NCBI RefSeq assembly: GCF_020329435.1
Contig: NZ_JAGKJK010000004.1
Coordinates: forward strand, 462,066-526,065
Source of the DNA: Bradyrhizobium hereditatis
Lineage (GTDB): Bacteria; Pseudomonadota; Alphaproteobacteria; Rhizobiales; Xanthobacteraceae
Direction: 5' to 3'
DNA length: 64,000 nucleotides
Made by a program: the position numbers and the translations under genes. Each line of letters starts with the position of its first letter. The first letter of the stretch is position 1. Below, in pieces: positions 1 to 10,186 of this stretch. The notes below the pieces were generated by a model that did not search any database, was not told the origin of the DNA, and saw only the letters and a list, made by a program, of their open reading frames with translations.

Positions 1-29
1 GCAATGACGCGGATGTAGCTTCGCGCTCT

Positions 30-520
30 CACGGCGCTCAGCGCCCGAGGTTTGTATCTTCTTTACCCGCCCTCTCCAATCAGAGGGCGCAGGGAAGACC
101 GGGTGCTGGCTGCACCCGCGGTCTCGTGTGCTGCTTGCGCATATAGAAAACGCACACGAGCATACAGGTACAGCGGAAACACTCCGGCCTTCCCTGCGCA
201 ATGGCTTTACGGCTTATACGTGATCTCCCTGGTGAACGGCTCTTTTGCCACCATCGCTACGCAGGGACTCCCGCGCAACTTAACGCCAGCACCGCGGCGT
301 CCAGACCACACGACTTCGCCGTACGCTTCCGGCGCGCAACGTCTCTCGCGCCATCTGCGTCCATCGCATCTCACCGCGCGTTCGTGACGTGGCCGCCGCC
401 CCTCATCTTGCGGTGAGACGAGCGGAGTTATGCGACTGATTTGGGTGAAAACGGAAGCGGAATATTTTTGATTCGCGGGCTTGACACGATTTCTGAAAAT
501 CAGAAGTGATTTGCCTCTCA
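30..520. repeat. Dispersed intergenic repeat with a folded core
   Basis: I see no credible gene in the first 800 bases; the short open frames here overlap on both strands and resemble nothing. The stretch holds a compact set of nested hairpins (separate entry) and, near 491-505, a perfect short palindrome (TTCTGA-AAA-TCAGAA) just after a TTGACA hexamer at 481. From memory, very similar sequence recurs between genes in Bradyrhizobium genomes; that is recollection, not a search. Boundaries are approximate. Confidence 0.45.
68..199. other. Predicted multi-branched stem-loop element (possible ncRNA or REP-like DNA)
   Basis: An 11-bp outer helix pairs 87-97 (GCGCAGGGAAG) with 189-199 exactly, and after one mismatch it continues as CCGG 99-102 with CCGG 184-187. 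Inside are two perfect hairpins: 101-106 with 112-117 (GGGTGC, 5-nt loop; this competes with the inner CCGG extension) and 123-131 with 152-160 (CTCGTGTGC, 20-nt loop). A fourth hairpin, 68-75 with 82-89, directly precedes the outer helix and overlaps its first bases, so the two may be alternatives. No flanking mobile gene is visible. Strand and function are unknown. Confidence 0.45.
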
Positions 521-604
521 TGCCAATGGTCTCGGTTTCTGCACGAGATCGTGCATGTGCGCGAAAGCAAATCATTCAGCAGTAGGTTGGACAAGCGACA
601 GTCC

Positions 605-696
605 GTAGGGTGGCAAAAGCGAAAGCGTGCCCACCATCAAGCAGCGCGCTCGGCGATGGAATGGTGGGCACTTCGCTGGCGCTCCTTTGCCCACCC
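605..696. repeat. Intergenic inverted repeat, GTAGGGTGG...CCACCC family
   Basis: The left arm begins GTAGGGTGGCAAAAGCG and the right arm ends CTCCTTTGCCCACCC, with inner GTGCCCACC/GGTGGGCAC arms. The same family occurs at 8850-8941 and 46496-46578. It is non-coding and lies upstream of the DUF3175 gene. Confidence 0.7.
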
Positions 697-809
697 GGCC
701 GCCATCCGGGAAACGCGAGCACGTCTGCCAAGTGTAACATGCCATGAAGAGCGGAAGGAACCGAACGATTCGGCCATCGTTCTCGGCAAAAGCAGCAATG
801 GAGCCGAAC

Positions 810-1163
810 ATGGTCGAACGTAGAAAAGCCGCCCGCCCGCGGAAGACCGCAGCTCGCAAGAGCAGCCGCACGACAAGGGCGAAGAAATCATCGCCGAGGC
901 GATGGTCGCAACGCGTGACACAAGAAAGCGACGCGCTCGATCTCGAGCGCGGCGTCTTCAAGCAGACCAGCGCGAAGAAGATCGCGGCATCGCTGAAGCG
1001 CTCCGCCGAGCACAGTTCGCGCCGCAAGGCGGGCGCCTATCGCTCGGCGCTGTCGATGCTGACCTTTTATATCAATCGCGCCGGCAAGACCTTGCCGAAA
1101 ACGCAGCGCGCGCGGCTGGAGCGCGCGAAGGTGGAGTTGAAGCATCAGTTCGGGAAGGAGTGA
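810..1163 (+). CDS. DUF3175 domain-containing protein
   Basis: A small basic protein of 117 aa. The N-terminal 30 residues are rich in Lys, Arg and Ala, like a disordered nucleic-acid-binding tail. From about residue 31 it matches the DUF3175 pattern: RWSQRVTQESDALDLE, then KKIAASLKRSAEHS and YRSALSMLTFYINRAG. The function of the family is unknown to me. I chose the ATG at 810 because GGAG lies 6 nt upstream (800-803); an ATG at 798 and an upstream in-frame ATG at 744 are possible but have weaker sites. The gene stands alone between two repeat elements. Confidence 0.8.
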   Translation: MVERRKAARPRKTAARKSSRTTRAKKSSPRRWSQRVTQESDALDLERGVFKQTSAKKIAASLKRSAEHSSRRKAGAYRSALSMLTFYINRAGKTLPKTQRARLERAKVELKHQFGKE

Positions 1164-1194
1164 AAGGCTGCTCAGCGAGCCAAACACTCAAACC

Positions 1195-1291
1195 GTCATC
1201 CCCTGCGAAGGCGGGGGATCCAGTACGCCGCGCCTTCTCGATTGATCACAGTCTCTGGAATACTTGATCACCCGCCTACGCGGATGATGAC
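1195..1291. repeat. Intergenic inverted repeat, GTCATCCCC...GATGATGAC family
   Basis: Arms GTCATCCCCTGCGAAGGCGG and CCCGCCTACGCGGATGATGAC face each other across about 55 nt. It sits between the convergent ends of the DUF3175 and chemoreceptor genes, where it could act as a bidirectional terminator. A related element lies at 43231-43346. Confidence 0.65.
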
Positions 1292-1340
1292 AGCGGTAGG
1301 CTTGATGACACTTCGATGATAACGGCAAGGAGTGAGCGCA

Positions 1341-3395
1341 CTACGCCGCCCGGATATTCGCCATGAAGCGGTCGAGCTCTTCGCGCAGGCGCGCGCTTTC
1401 GCTCGACAGCGTGCGAGCGGAATTCAGCACTTCCGCCGACGCCGATCCCGTTTCGGTCGCGCCGCGATTGACCTGCATGACGTTGGCAGCGGCTTCCTGT
1501 GTGCCTTGCGCGACGTTCTGGACGCTGCGCGCGATCTCCTGCGTTGCCAGGCTCTGCTGCTCGACGGAGCTCGCAATCGTCGCGGCGATGTCGGAGATCT
1601 GGCCGATGGTGCCGCCGATCTCCTTGATCGCGGCGACCGATTCCTGCGTCGCGCCCTGCATGCCCGCGATGTGATTGGAAATCTCGTCAGTCGCTTTCGC
1701 GGTCTGGCTGGCCAGCGATTTGACTTCGGATGCCACCACGGCAAAGCCGCGGCCGGCATCGCCTGCGCGGGCCGCCTCGATGGTGGCGTTCAGCGCCAAA
1801 AGGTTGGTCTGCTCGGCAATCGCGGTGATCAGCTTGACCACATCGCCGATCTCCTGCGCGGCCCGCGACAGCTTGCCGATCCGCCCGTCGGTCTGTTCGG
1901 CCTGACGCACGGCGGCTTCCGCAATCTGGCTGGATTCCTTGACGCGCCGGCCGATCTCGTCGACGGAGGTCGACAATTCCTCGGTTGCTGACGCCACCGA
2001 CTGCATGTTGCTGGAGGCTTCCTCCGAGGCGCCGGCGACCTGGCTCGAAAGGTTCTGGGTGGTTTCCGCCGTCCGCGTCAGCGTGTCCGCCGCGGCCTCG
2101 AGCTGCACCGCGGAAGATGAAACGTTGGCGACGATGGCGCCGACCGCCGCTTCGAATTCATCAGCAAAGCGGATCAGTTCGGCGCGACGCGCAGCGCTCG
2201 CCGCCTTGTTCTGCGCTTCCTGGGTGGCGGCGTCGCGCTCGGCGCGGGCGATAGCCTGCACCTTGAACTCCTCGACTGCGCTCGCCATCTCGCCGAGTTC
2301 GTCCTTGCGGCCGAGACCAGGCAGCACAACCTCGAAATCGCCGGCGGCGAGCTTGCGCATGGCGTTGCACATTGCGGTCATCGGCCGGGAAATACCGGTA
2401 CCAAGCAGGAACGCCCACACACAGCCGAGCAGGAAACCGCCGGCGGCGAGGATCAGGATCAGCCGCTCGGTCTCGCCGATGGTCGCGTCCGATGCCGCTT
2501 CAAGGCGCTTTTGCTCGGCCAAGAGGTCCGACTTCATCGCGGCCGATCCCTTGTTGATGGCCGCCGCTGATTCCGCCATTTCCTGGATCAGCTCGTCGAT
2601 CTCCTTGGCATTGTCGACCAGCTTGGTAAGCGACTGCTGGTATTCCCCCAGCATGGTCGAGACTTCCTTGATCCCCTCGCGGATCTTTTCGTTGCTCGAC
2701 GAGATCGCTTTCAGCGCATTCTCGACGAATTTCAGGCGCGCCAGCGCACTCGCTGCCACCGTCTTGTCCGCATTGACCACGAACGTATTGGCGAGCGCGG
2801 TGACCGCCTGGAACTGCTCGGCCACCTTCTTCGCGCCGAGCGTGATGACAGGCATCTCGTCGTCGTCGGCATTGCTGGGGAGATCGTCGAGCTTGTAGCG
2901 CAGCGAATTGCCGGTGCGCGTCAGCTGGTTCTGCGTGATGCGCGCGCTCTCGTCCTTGACCTTGAGGATATCTGCGAAAATCTTGGTGAAGGCGCGGAAT
3001 TCGCGCTCCAGTTTTGCGACCTGCTCGAGCCGCGTCGGATTGGTGGTCCCCTTCATCGAAGCAATGATCGCGTCCTTGAGGCGAGCTTCCGCCTCCAGCG
3101 CCGCCTTGCCGTCTTCTTCCTTTCCGGTCGCCACGAAATAGCGGGCGAGCGAACGATAGGAAATCAGTTCGCGGTCGATGTCGCGCGACAGGTCGGCTTC
3201 CTGGACGCCGCGCCGGTAGGAATCGACGACGCCGGAAACACGTTCGAAGCCGAGATAGGCAAAGCCCATGCTGACGGCCGAGATCGCCAGCACGACGGCA
3301 AAGCCGAGCATGATCTTGGCGCGGAACCGCAGGGTTGGGAGCCTGAAAGACGAGCCGCTACGCTTCAGAAATCGCACGTCACCCCCCGTTTTCAT
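1341..3395 (-). CDS. Methyl-accepting chemotaxis protein
   Basis: Inner-membrane chemoreceptor of 684 aa from the ATG at 3395. Transmembrane helices lie at about residues 26-48 and 312-333. The roughly 260-residue periplasmic part is largely helical and looks like a HBM or four-helix-bundle sensor; its ligand is unknown. A HAMP domain follows TM2 ([20 protein letters not shown]). The cytoplasmic signalling hairpin contains the highly conserved [19 protein letters not shown] tip, which binds CheA and CheW. An in-frame ATG at 3491 would add 32 residues, but that region is intergenic in character and lacks a clear ribosome binding site. The chemotaxis operon lies at the far end of the window (61.4-64 kb), so this is an unlinked receptor. 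Confidence 0.93.
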   Translation of the reverse strand: MKTGGDVRFLKRSGSSFRLPTLRFRAKIMLGFAVVLAISAVSMGFAYLGFERVSGVVDSYRRGVQEADLSRDIDRELISYRSLARYFVATGKEEDGKAALEAEARLKDAIIASMKGTTNPTRLEQVAKLEREFRAFTKIFADILKVKDESARITQNQLTRTGNSLRYKLDDLPSNADDDEMPVITLGAKKVAEQFQAVTALANTFVVNADKTVAASALARLKFVENALKAISSSNEKIREGIKEVSTMLGEYQQSLTKLVDNAKEIDELIQEMAESAAAINKGSAAMKSDLLAEQKRLEAASDATIGETERLILILAAGGFLLGCVWAFLLGTGISRPMTAMCNAMRKLAAGDFEVVLPGLGRKDELGEMASAVEEFKVQAIARAERDAATQEAQNKAASAARRAELIRFADEFEAAVGAIVANVSSSAVQLEAAADTLTRTAETTQNLSSQVAGASEEASSNMQSVASATEELSTSVDEIGRRVKESSQIAEAAVRQAEQTDGRIGKLSRAAQEIGDVVKLITAIAEQTNLLALNATIEAARAGDAGRGFAVVASEVKSLASQTAKATDEISNHIAGMQGATQESVAAIKEIGGTIGQISDIAATIASSVEQQSLATQEIARSVQNVAQGTQEAAANVMQVNRGATETGSASAEVLNSARTLSSESARLREELDRFMANIRAA

Positions 3396-3511
3396 TCTGA
3401 AAACCAGGCATCGGGAGGCCCAGCCCCCAATCCGGTGCGCAAAGTTAAGGCAGAATGGATAAAGGTGCGTAAATTCGGGCAAAAGCTGCAAGGGGGCAGA
3501 GGGACTGTCTC

Positions 3512-3680
3512 TTACCCTCCCCTGGAGGGGAGGGTCGACGCGCGTGGAGCGCGCGGCGGGGTGGGGTGATGGTCTCTCCGCATCCGACAGTACCCGAGTG
3601 GAGGGATCACCCCGTCTCGCATTTCGCTGCGCTCATGCGAGCCGACCCTCCCCCTCCAGGGCCCCTCCAGGGGAGGGTGA
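3512..3680. repeat. Long inverted repeat of CCCTCCCC/GGGGAGGG type
   Basis: The 3396-3817 gap between the chemoreceptor and coxS holds this element. Its left end (ACCCTCCCCTGGAGGGGAGGG) is itself a near-perfect hairpin, and the same module returns at the right end. The inner arms GGGGTGATGG and GGATCACCCC pair across the middle. No gene is seen in the gap; the coxS promoter should lie in the remaining 130 bases (3681-3817). Confidence 0.7.
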
Positions 3681-3817
3681 AAGATTCGCATCGCGCGTCT
3701 CCGCGCTCATGCCAGCGAATGTCATCACAATGACAGCGGCCACCAAAATCCTAGTTGCAAGTTCCCGCGCCGCTGTTTCTAATTGGAATAATTACAAAAC
3801 ATCGGGAGGAACTACGC

Positions 3818-4303
<486 letters not shown>

Positions 4304-4402
4304 CGACCACCGGCCAGCATTTTCGAATTCAACACCGCGTTTTCTTGGGAAAGTCTCCTTGGAAATAGCGGAAACCAATAACTCCGGTTGGGAGGACAGG
4401 AC

Positions 4403-6742
4403 ATGGGCGTTGAAGGCATTGGCGCAAGCGTGGTGCGCAAGGAAGACCGCCGTTTCATCACCGGCAAGGGCCGTTACGTCGACGACATCAAGCTGGTGGG
4501 CATGACCCACGCACACTTCATCCGCAGCCCGCATGCACATGCGAAGATCAAGGGCATCGATAGCTCGGAGGCGATGAAGATGCCGGGCGTGATCGCGGTG
4601 CTGACGGGCCAGCAGATCGTCGACGACAAGATCGGCAACCTGATCTGCGGCTGGGCCATTACTTCGAAGGACGGCTCGCCGATGAAAATGGGCGCCTGGC
4701 CCGCGATGGCGCCGGAGACGGTGCGCTTCGTTGGGCAGGCCGTGGCGGTGGTGATCGCCGAAACCAAGAACCAGGCGCGCGATGCGGCCGAGGCCGTGGT
4801 CGTCAATTACGAAGAATTGCCCGCAGTGGCCGACGTCAAGGCTGCGATCGCGCCGGGCGCGCCGCAACTGCACCCGGAAGCTCCTGGTAACATCATCTAT
4901 GACTGGCAGCTTGGCGACGAGGCCGCGGTGAAGGCCGCTTTCGCCAAGGCCGCCAACGTAGTGAGCCTCGATCTCACCAACAACCGCCTGGTGCCGAATG
5001 CGATGGAGCCGCGCGCGGCGATCGCCGATTACGACGCCGCGGAAGAGCACTTTACGCTCTACACGACCTCGCAGAACCCGCATGTCGCCCGTCTCGTGCT
5101 GTCGGCATTCTACAACGTCGCGCCCGAGCATAAGCTGCGCGTGATCGCGCCCGACGTCGGCGGCGGCTTCGGTTCGAAGATCTATATCTATCCGGAAGAG
5201 ATGGTGGCGCTGTGGGCGTCCAAGAAAGTCGGCCGCCCCGTGAAGTGGACCGGCGACCGCACCGAATCCTTCCTCACCGACGCGCATGGCCGCGACCACA
5301 TCACCCATGCCGAGATGGCGTTCGACAAGGACAACAAGATCCTGGGCTTGCGGGTAAAGACCCACGCCAATTTCGGCGCCTATATGTCGCTGTTCTCCTC
5401 GGCGGTGCCGACCTATCTCTACGCGACCCTGCTGTCGGGTCAGTACGTCATCCCGGCGATCTATGCCGAGGTGATGGCGGTCTACACCAACACCACGCCC
5501 GTCGACGCCTATCGCGGCGCCGGGCGGCCCGAGGCGAGCTACCTGCTCGAGCGCATGATGGAGACTGCGGCGCGGCAGCTGAACGTCGATCCGGCCGAGC
5601 TGCGCAAGAAGAACTTCATCACCACGTTCCCGTACCAGACGCCGGTCATCATGACCTACGACGCCGGCGACTTTAACGCCTCGATCGACGCCGCGATGAA
5701 GGCGATCGACTATGCCGGCTTCCCCGCCCGCAAGGCGAAAGCCAAATCCGAAGGCAAGCTGCGCGGCATTGGCGTGTCCTGCTACATCGAGGCCTGCGGA
5801 ATCGCGCCGTCGAAGGCGGTCGGCAGTCTCGGCGCCGGCGTCGGCCTGTGGGAATCGGCGGAGATCCGCGTCAATCCGGTCGGCACCATCGAGGTGCTTA
5901 CCGGCACGCACAGCCACGGCCAGAGCCACGAGACGACGTTCTGCCAGCTGATCGCCGAGCGCCTGGGCGTTCCGATCAGCCAGGTCTCGATCGTGCACGG
6001 CGATACCGACAAGGTGCAGTTCGGCATGGGCACCTATGGCTCACGTTCGATCGCCGTCGGCGGCACTGCCATCGTCAAGGCCATGGAGAAGATCGAATCC
6101 AAGGCCAAGAAGATCGCAGCGCACGCGCTGGAAGCGAGCGAGAACGACATCGTCATCGAGAACGGCGAGTTCAAGGTGACCGGCACCGACAAATCCATCG
6201 CGCTGCCGATGGTCGCGCTCGCAGCCTACACCGCGCACAATCTGCCCGACGGTATGGAGCCGGGCCTAAAGGAAACCGCCTTCTATGACCCGACCAACTT
6301 CACCTTCCCGGCCGGCGCCTATATCTGCGAGGTCGAAGTCGATGCCGCAACCGGCAAGACCTCGTTCGTGAACTTCGTCGCCGCCGACGACTTCGGCCGT
6401 CTGATCAATCCGATGGTCGTGGAAGGCCAGGTGCATGGCGGCCTTGCGCAAGGCATCGGCCAGGCGCTGCTGGAGCACGCCGTCTACAATGAGAACGGCC
6501 AGCCGGTGACGGCATCGTTCATGGACTACACCATGCCGCGCGCCGACGACCTGCCCTCGTTCCAGGTGCAGCACACCACGACGCTGTGTCCGAGCAACCC
6601 GCTCGGCGTCAAGGGCTGTGGCGAGGCCGGCGCGATCGGCGCCTCGGCCGCTGTCATCAACGCCATCACCGATGCGATCGGCAACAACAAGCTGGAAATG
6701 CCAGCGACGCCCGATCGTGTCTGGCACGCGATCCACGGTTAA
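4403..6742 (+). CDS. coxL: Form II CO dehydrogenase-like large subunit (molybdopterin hydroxylase)
   Basis: Molybdenum-cofactor-binding catalytic subunit, 779 aa, of the aerobic CO dehydrogenase/xanthine oxidase family. The active-site loop reads AYRGAGR (residues 369-375), the signature of form II proteins; form I enzymes proven to oxidise CO have AYRCSFR with the catalytic cysteine. The true substrate is therefore open: it may be CO at low rate or a different aldehyde or heterocycle. A conserved glutamate occurs near the C-terminus in GVKGCGEAG. The start is the ATG at 4403 with GGAGG 7 nt upstream; a TTG at 4388 is less likely. It follows coxS after 99 nt and precedes coxM by 16 nt. Confidence 0.92.
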   Translation: MGVEGIGASVVRKEDRRFITGKGRYVDDIKLVGMTHAHFIRSPHAHAKIKGIDSSEAMKMPGVIAVLTGQQIVDDKIGNLICGWAITSKDGSPMKMGAWPAMAPETVRFVGQAVAVVIAETKNQARDAAEAVVVNYEELPAVADVKAAIAPGAPQLHPEAPGNIIYDWQLGDEAAVKAAFAKAANVVSLDLTNNRLVPNAMEPRAAIADYDAAEEHFTLYTTSQNPHVARLVLSAFYNVAPEHKLRVIAPDVGGGFGSKIYIYPEEMVALWASKKVGRPVKWTGDRTESFLTDAHGRDHITHAEMAFDKDNKILGLRVKTHANFGAYMSLFSSAVPTYLYATLLSGQYVIPAIYAEVMAVYTNTTPVDAYRGAGRPEASYLLERMMETAARQLNVDPAELRKKNFITTFPYQTPVIMTYDAGDFNASIDAAMKAIDYAGFPARKAKAKSEGKLRGIGVSCYIEACGIAPSKAVGSLGAGVGLWESAEIRVNPVGTIEVLTGTHSHGQSHETTFCQLIAERLGVPISQVSIVHGDTDKVQFGMGTYGSRSIAVGGTAIVKAMEKIESKAKKIAAHALEASENDIVIENGEFKVTGTDKSIALPMVALAAYTAHNLPDGMEPGLKETAFYDPTNFTFPAGAYICEVEVDAATGKTSFVNFVAADDFGRLINPMVVEGQVHGGLAQGIGQALLEHAVYNENGQPVTASFMDYTMPRADDLPSFQVQHTTTLCPSNPLGVKGCGEAGAIGASAAVINAITDAIGNNKLEMPATPDRVWHAIHG

Positions 6743-6758
6743 CTAGGGAGGACGCACC

Positions 6759-7559
6759 ATGTACGAGACCACCTATCACCGCGCCTCCTCGGTCGACGAG
6801 GCCGCCGCGCTCTTCGCAAAGGGCAAGGAAGCGAAATATCTCGCCGGCGGCCAGACGCTGCTTCCCGTCATGAAGCAACGGCTGGCTTCGCCATCCGACG
6901 TGATCGACCTTGCGAAGATAAAGGACATGGTCGGCTGCTCGGGGACAACCTCCGGCATCCAGATCAAGGCGGCGACCACGCATTATGACGTGTCCCAGGA
7001 TGCCACCGTGCGCAAGGCGATCCCGGCGCTCTGCGCCCTCGCCTCGCAGATCGGCGATCCGGCGGTGCGCCATCGCGGCACCATCGGCGGCTCGCTCGCC
7101 AACAACGATCCTGCCGCGGACTACCCCGCTGCGGTGCTGGCGCTGAACGCGACCATCAAGACCAACAAGCGCACGATTGCGGCTGATGATTTCTTCCAGG
7201 GCCTGTTCTCGACGGCGCTGGAGGACGGCGAGATCATCACCGCGGTCGACTTCCCGGTGGTCGACAAGGCGGGCTACGCCAAGTTTCCGCATCCGGCGTC
7301 ACGCTTTGCGCTGACCGGCGTGTTCGTGGCGAGAATGCCTGACGGCGACGTCCGCGTCGCCGCCACCGGCGCATCGCAGAACGGTGTCATGCGCGTTGGC
7401 CCGATCGAGGCGGCACTAAAGGCGAACTGGTCCGCTAGTGCGATCGACAGCGTCACGATTTCGGCCGACGGTCTGTTGAACGACATCCATGGCACCGCCG
7501 ACTACCGCGCCAATTTGATCAAGGTGATGGCGCAGCGCGCGGTGCAGGCGGCCGGCTGA
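6759..7559 (+). CDS. coxM: CO dehydrogenase-like medium subunit, FAD-binding
   Basis: FAD-binding subunit (266 aa) that receives electrons from the CoxS clusters. Two family FAD motifs are visible: AGGQTLLPVMKQRLASP near residue 30 and TIGGSLANNDPAADYPA near residue 110. The C-terminal domain is of the CO_deh_flav_C type. ATG at 6759 preceded by GGGAGG. It completes the S-L-M set; none of the maturation genes found with many form I clusters (coxD, coxE, coxF, coxG) is present in the window. Confidence 0.92.
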   Translation: MYETTYHRASSVDEAAALFAKGKEAKYLAGGQTLLPVMKQRLASPSDVIDLAKIKDMVGCSGTTSGIQIKAATTHYDVSQDATVRKAIPALCALASQIGDPAVRHRGTIGGSLANNDPAADYPAAVLALNATIKTNKRTIAADDFFQGLFSTALEDGEIITAVDFPVVDKAGYAKFPHPASRFALTGVFVARMPDGDVRVAATGASQNGVMRVGPIEAALKANWSASAIDSVTISADGLLNDIHGTADYRANLIKVMAQRAVQAAG

Positions 7560-7675
7560 CCTATCCCTCGTTGAGCCATGCAGGCGGCGCGCAGCGATGC
7601 GCGCCGTACTGCTTTTGCGCCAAGATTTGCTTGCAACGGCCTCGCTTCGGCGGGACAATTTAGCTAATCAACTAA

Positions 7676-7713
7676 TTAAGGCGCTCCTTGCGAGTTAAGG
7701 CGCTCCTTGCGAG
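7676..7713. repeat. 19-bp perfect tandem duplication
   Basis: TTAAGGCGCTCCTTGCGAG occurs twice in a row (7676-7694 and 7695-7713), ending 23 nt before the GTG start of the next gene. It would fall in the 5' leader or promoter. It looks like a recent slippage duplication. Confidence 0.85.
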
Positions 7714-7736
7714 GCTTTTCCCGGGAGAGAAAACAA

Positions 7737-8846
7737 GTGCTCGACAAACCAGCCACCCAATCCGCCATCAGCACCTCCGGCCCGCTCGCCGGCTTCCGCA
7801 TCGTCGAATTCGCCGGCATTGGCCCGGGCCCGTTTGCCTGCATGATGTTGGCCGACATGGGCGCGGAGGTCGTGACGCTCGATCGCGTCGGCGCGAAGAA
7901 GAATCTGAAATCGGTGGCGGGGCGTGGCCGGAAAGTCGTCGAGCTTGATCTCAAAGACAAGGCTGCGGTTGCGCAGGTGCTCGACCTCCTCGCAGGCGCC
8001 GACGCGCTGATCGAGGGCTTTCGCCCCGGCGTGATGGAGCGGCTCGGACTCGGCCCTGACGTCGTACTCGCGCGCAACCCCAAGCTGGTTTACGGCCGCA
8101 TGACCGGCTGGGGCCAGGAAGGCCCGCTCGCCAATGCCGCCGGCCACGACATCAATTACATCTCCATTACCGGCGCGCTCGCAGCAATCGGCACAAAGGA
8201 AAAGCCGGTGCCGCCGCTCAACCTCGTCGGCGATTTCGGCGGCGGCGCGCTCTATCTCGTGGTCGGCGTGCTCGCAGCCCTGCTGGAGGCGTCGAAATCC
8301 GGCAAGGGCCAGGTGGTGGACGCTGCGATGTGCGACGGCGCGGCCTCATTGATGTCAATGTTCTTCGATATGACCGCGATCGGGCGCTGGGTCGAAGGCC
8401 GCGAGCAGAATTTCCTCGACGGCGGCGCGCATTTCTATGGTGTCTACGAGTGCTCCTGCGGCAACTTCATTTCGATCGGCTCGATCGAGCCGCAGTTCTA
8501 CGCATTGCTGCGCCAGCATGCCGGCCTCACCGACGCCGATTTCGACGCGCAGATGGACCGCAAGGCCTGGCCGGCGCTGAAGGAGAAGCTCACCAAGGTG
8601 TTCAAGAGCAAGTCGCGCGAGGAGTGGTGCAAGATCATGGAAGGCACCGACATCTGCTTTGCGCCGATCCTGACCATGGCGGAAGCGCCGAAGCATCCGC
8701 ACATGGCCGCGCGAAACGTGTTCGTCGAGCGTCACGGCGTCACCCAGCCCGCCCCGGCACCGCGGTTTTCACGCACGCCGTCGGCGATCAGGGATGCGGA
8801 GAAGGCGGAGCTGACGGAATTGACTAACGCGTGGGCTAAGCGCTGA
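7737..8846 (+). CDS. CaiB/BaiF family protein, alpha-methylacyl-CoA racemase type
   Basis: 369-aa class III CoA-transferase fold protein. The motifs GHDINYISITGALA and PPLNLVGDFGGGALYLVVG match alpha-methylacyl-CoA racemases, with the His and Asp used for proton abstraction at the 2-methylacyl centre, rather than formyl-CoA transferases. The expected role is inversion of 2-methyl-branched acyl-CoA esters for beta-oxidation. The GTG at 7737 has GGGAGA 8 nt upstream. It lies 177 nt behind coxM with its own leader containing a 19-bp duplication, so co-transcription with cox is uncertain. Assignment within the family rests on motif recall only. Confidence 0.85.
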   Translation: MLDKPATQSAISTSGPLAGFRIVEFAGIGPGPFACMMLADMGAEVVTLDRVGAKKNLKSVAGRGRKVVELDLKDKAAVAQVLDLLAGADALIEGFRPGVMERLGLGPDVVLARNPKLVYGRMTGWGQEGPLANAAGHDINYISITGALAAIGTKEKPVPPLNLVGDFGGGALYLVVGVLAALLEASKSGKGQVVDAAMCDGAASLMSMFFDMTAIGRWVEGREQNFLDGGAHFYGVYECSCGNFISIGSIEPQFYALLRQHAGLTDADFDAQMDRKAWPALKEKLTKVFKSKSREEWCKIMEGTDICFAPILTMAEAPKHPHMAARNVFVERHGVTQPAPAPRFSRTPSAIRDAEKAELTELTNAWAKR

Positions 8847-8849
8847 ATC

Positions 8850-8941
8850 GTAGGGTGGGTTAGCCGAAGGCGCAACCCACCAAAGTCTCGACACGCGGTT
8901 GGTTCGGCCGGTGAGTTACGGCTTCGCCTAATCCACCCTAC
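8850..8941. repeat. Intergenic inverted repeat, GTAGGGTGG family
   Basis: Left arm GTAGGGTGGGTTAGCCGAAG and right arm CTTCGCCTAATCCACCCTAC are nearly complementary. It fills the space between the convergent ends of the racemase gene and hppD and may serve as a terminator for both. Confidence 0.75.
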
Positions 8942-8945
8942 GGCT

Positions 8946-10064
8946 TTACGCCGCGTCGTCCACCTTCAACACGCCGCGCCGAATCTGGTCCTCCTCGATC
9001 GATTCGAAGAGCGCCTTGAAATTGCCTTCGCCGAATCCGTCGTCGCCCTTGCGCTGGATGAATTCGAAGAAGATCGGCCCGATGGCATTCGCCGAGAAAA
9101 TCTGCAAGAGCACTTTTGTCTGGCCGCCGTCGACCACGCCCTCGCCGTCGATCAGGATACCGTTCTTCTGCAGCCGCGCGACGTCCTCGCCATGCTGCGG
9201 CAAACGCGTATCGATCTTCTCGAAATAGGTATCGGGCGGTGACGGCATGAACGGCAGGCCGGCGGCGCGCAACGTCTCAACGGTGCGATAGATGTCGCGG
9301 GCGCCGCAGGCGATGTGCTGGATGCCCTCGCCGCGATAGGTGTTGAGATATTCCTCGATCTGGCCGGAATCGCCGGCGTCCTCGTTGATCGGAATCCGGA
9401 TCTTGCCGTCGGGGCTGGTCAGCGCGCGTGAGAATAGACCGGAGGCGCGGCCCTCGATGTCGAAGAAGCGGATCTGGCAGAAGTTGAAGAGTTTTGCGTA
9501 GAAGCCGGTCCAGACGTCCATGCGGCCACGATGGACGTTATGGGTGAGATGGTCGATGTAATAGAGGCCTGCGCCGGCGGGACGCGGATCGCGCGCACCC
9601 AGCCATTCGAACTCGAGATCATAGGCCGAGCCTTTTGCGCCGTAGCGATCGACGAAATAAAGCAGGCTGCCGCCGATGCCCTTGATCGCGGGAACGTCGA
9701 GCGTCTTCTGCTCCGAAGGAATATCGGCCGGCTCCGCGCCGAGCGACAGCGCGCGCTCATAGGCCTTTTTCGCATCGACCACGCGGAACGCCATCGACGG
9801 CGCGCAGGGCCCGTGCGCGGCGACGAAGCCGTGGCCGTGGGTGCCGGGCTCCTCGTTGACGAGATAGTTGATGTCGCCCTGGCGATAGACCGTGATCTTC
9901 TTGGTCTTGTGGCGGGCGACGGGCGCATAGCCCATCAGCCGGAACAGCGCGTGCAGCTCTTCCGGCTTCGGATGCGCATACTCGACGAATTCGAACCCGT
10001 CGGTGCCCATCGGATTGTCTGATGTGATGGTGGCGGCCGGCGCGTCGTGCGGAAACGGACCCAT
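8946..10064 (-). CDS. hppD: 4-hydroxyphenylpyruvate dioxygenase
   Basis: Cytoplasmic Fe(II) enzyme of 372 aa that converts 4-hydroxyphenylpyruvate and O2 to homogentisate, the committed step of tyrosine breakdown. It has two vicinal-oxygen-chelate domains. The predicted metal ligands are H172 (in IDHLTHNV), H250 (in GIQHIA) and E334 (in FFEFIQR). The start is the ATG at 10064 with GGGAG about 6 nt upstream; upstream in-frame codons extend into the divergent promoter. It is transcribed away from an Lrp/AsnC regulator gene, which probably controls it. The later steps, hmgA and fahA, lie 1-4 kb away. Confidence 0.96.
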   Translation of the reverse strand: MGPFPHDAPAATITSDNPMGTDGFEFVEYAHPKPEELHALFRLMGYAPVARHKTKKITVYRQGDINYLVNEEPGTHGHGFVAAHGPCAPSMAFRVVDAKKAYERALSLGAEPADIPSEQKTLDVPAIKGIGGSLLYFVDRYGAKGSAYDLEFEWLGARDPRPAGAGLYYIDHLTHNVHRGRMDVWTGFYAKLFNFCQIRFFDIEGRASGLFSRALTSPDGKIRIPINEDAGDSGQIEEYLNTYRGEGIQHIACGARDIYRTVETLRAAGLPFMPSPPDTYFEKIDTRLPQHGEDVARLQKNGILIDGEGVVDGGQTKVLLQIFSANAIGPIFFEFIQRKGDDGFGEGNFKALFESIEEDQIRRGVLKVDDAA

Positions 10065-10186
10065 GGCAAACTCCCGAGAATTGATCTGGGTCAAATATCG
10101 GTCGAAAGGGGTGCAAAGTGCATGCAAATGGGACCGCGCTCGGTTATCCTGCCGCACAGTTCGTGCATGAAATCGGCAGTTAGCGC
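10065..10186. promoter_or_regulatory. Divergent hppD / lrp-family promoter region
   Basis: This 122-bp gap must hold both promoters. On the hppD strand it contains TTTGCA twice, 11 nt apart (about one helical turn), overlapping the 8-bp palindrome TGCATGCA. Lrp-family proteins bind multiple, helically phased sites, so this is a reasonable candidate operator; that link is inference. Confidence 0.4.

Noticed and set aside
52..575. Short genes on either strand in the first 600 bases
   Set aside because: The region is a folded dispersed repeat; the frames overlap each other and lack ribosome binding sites or recognisable products.
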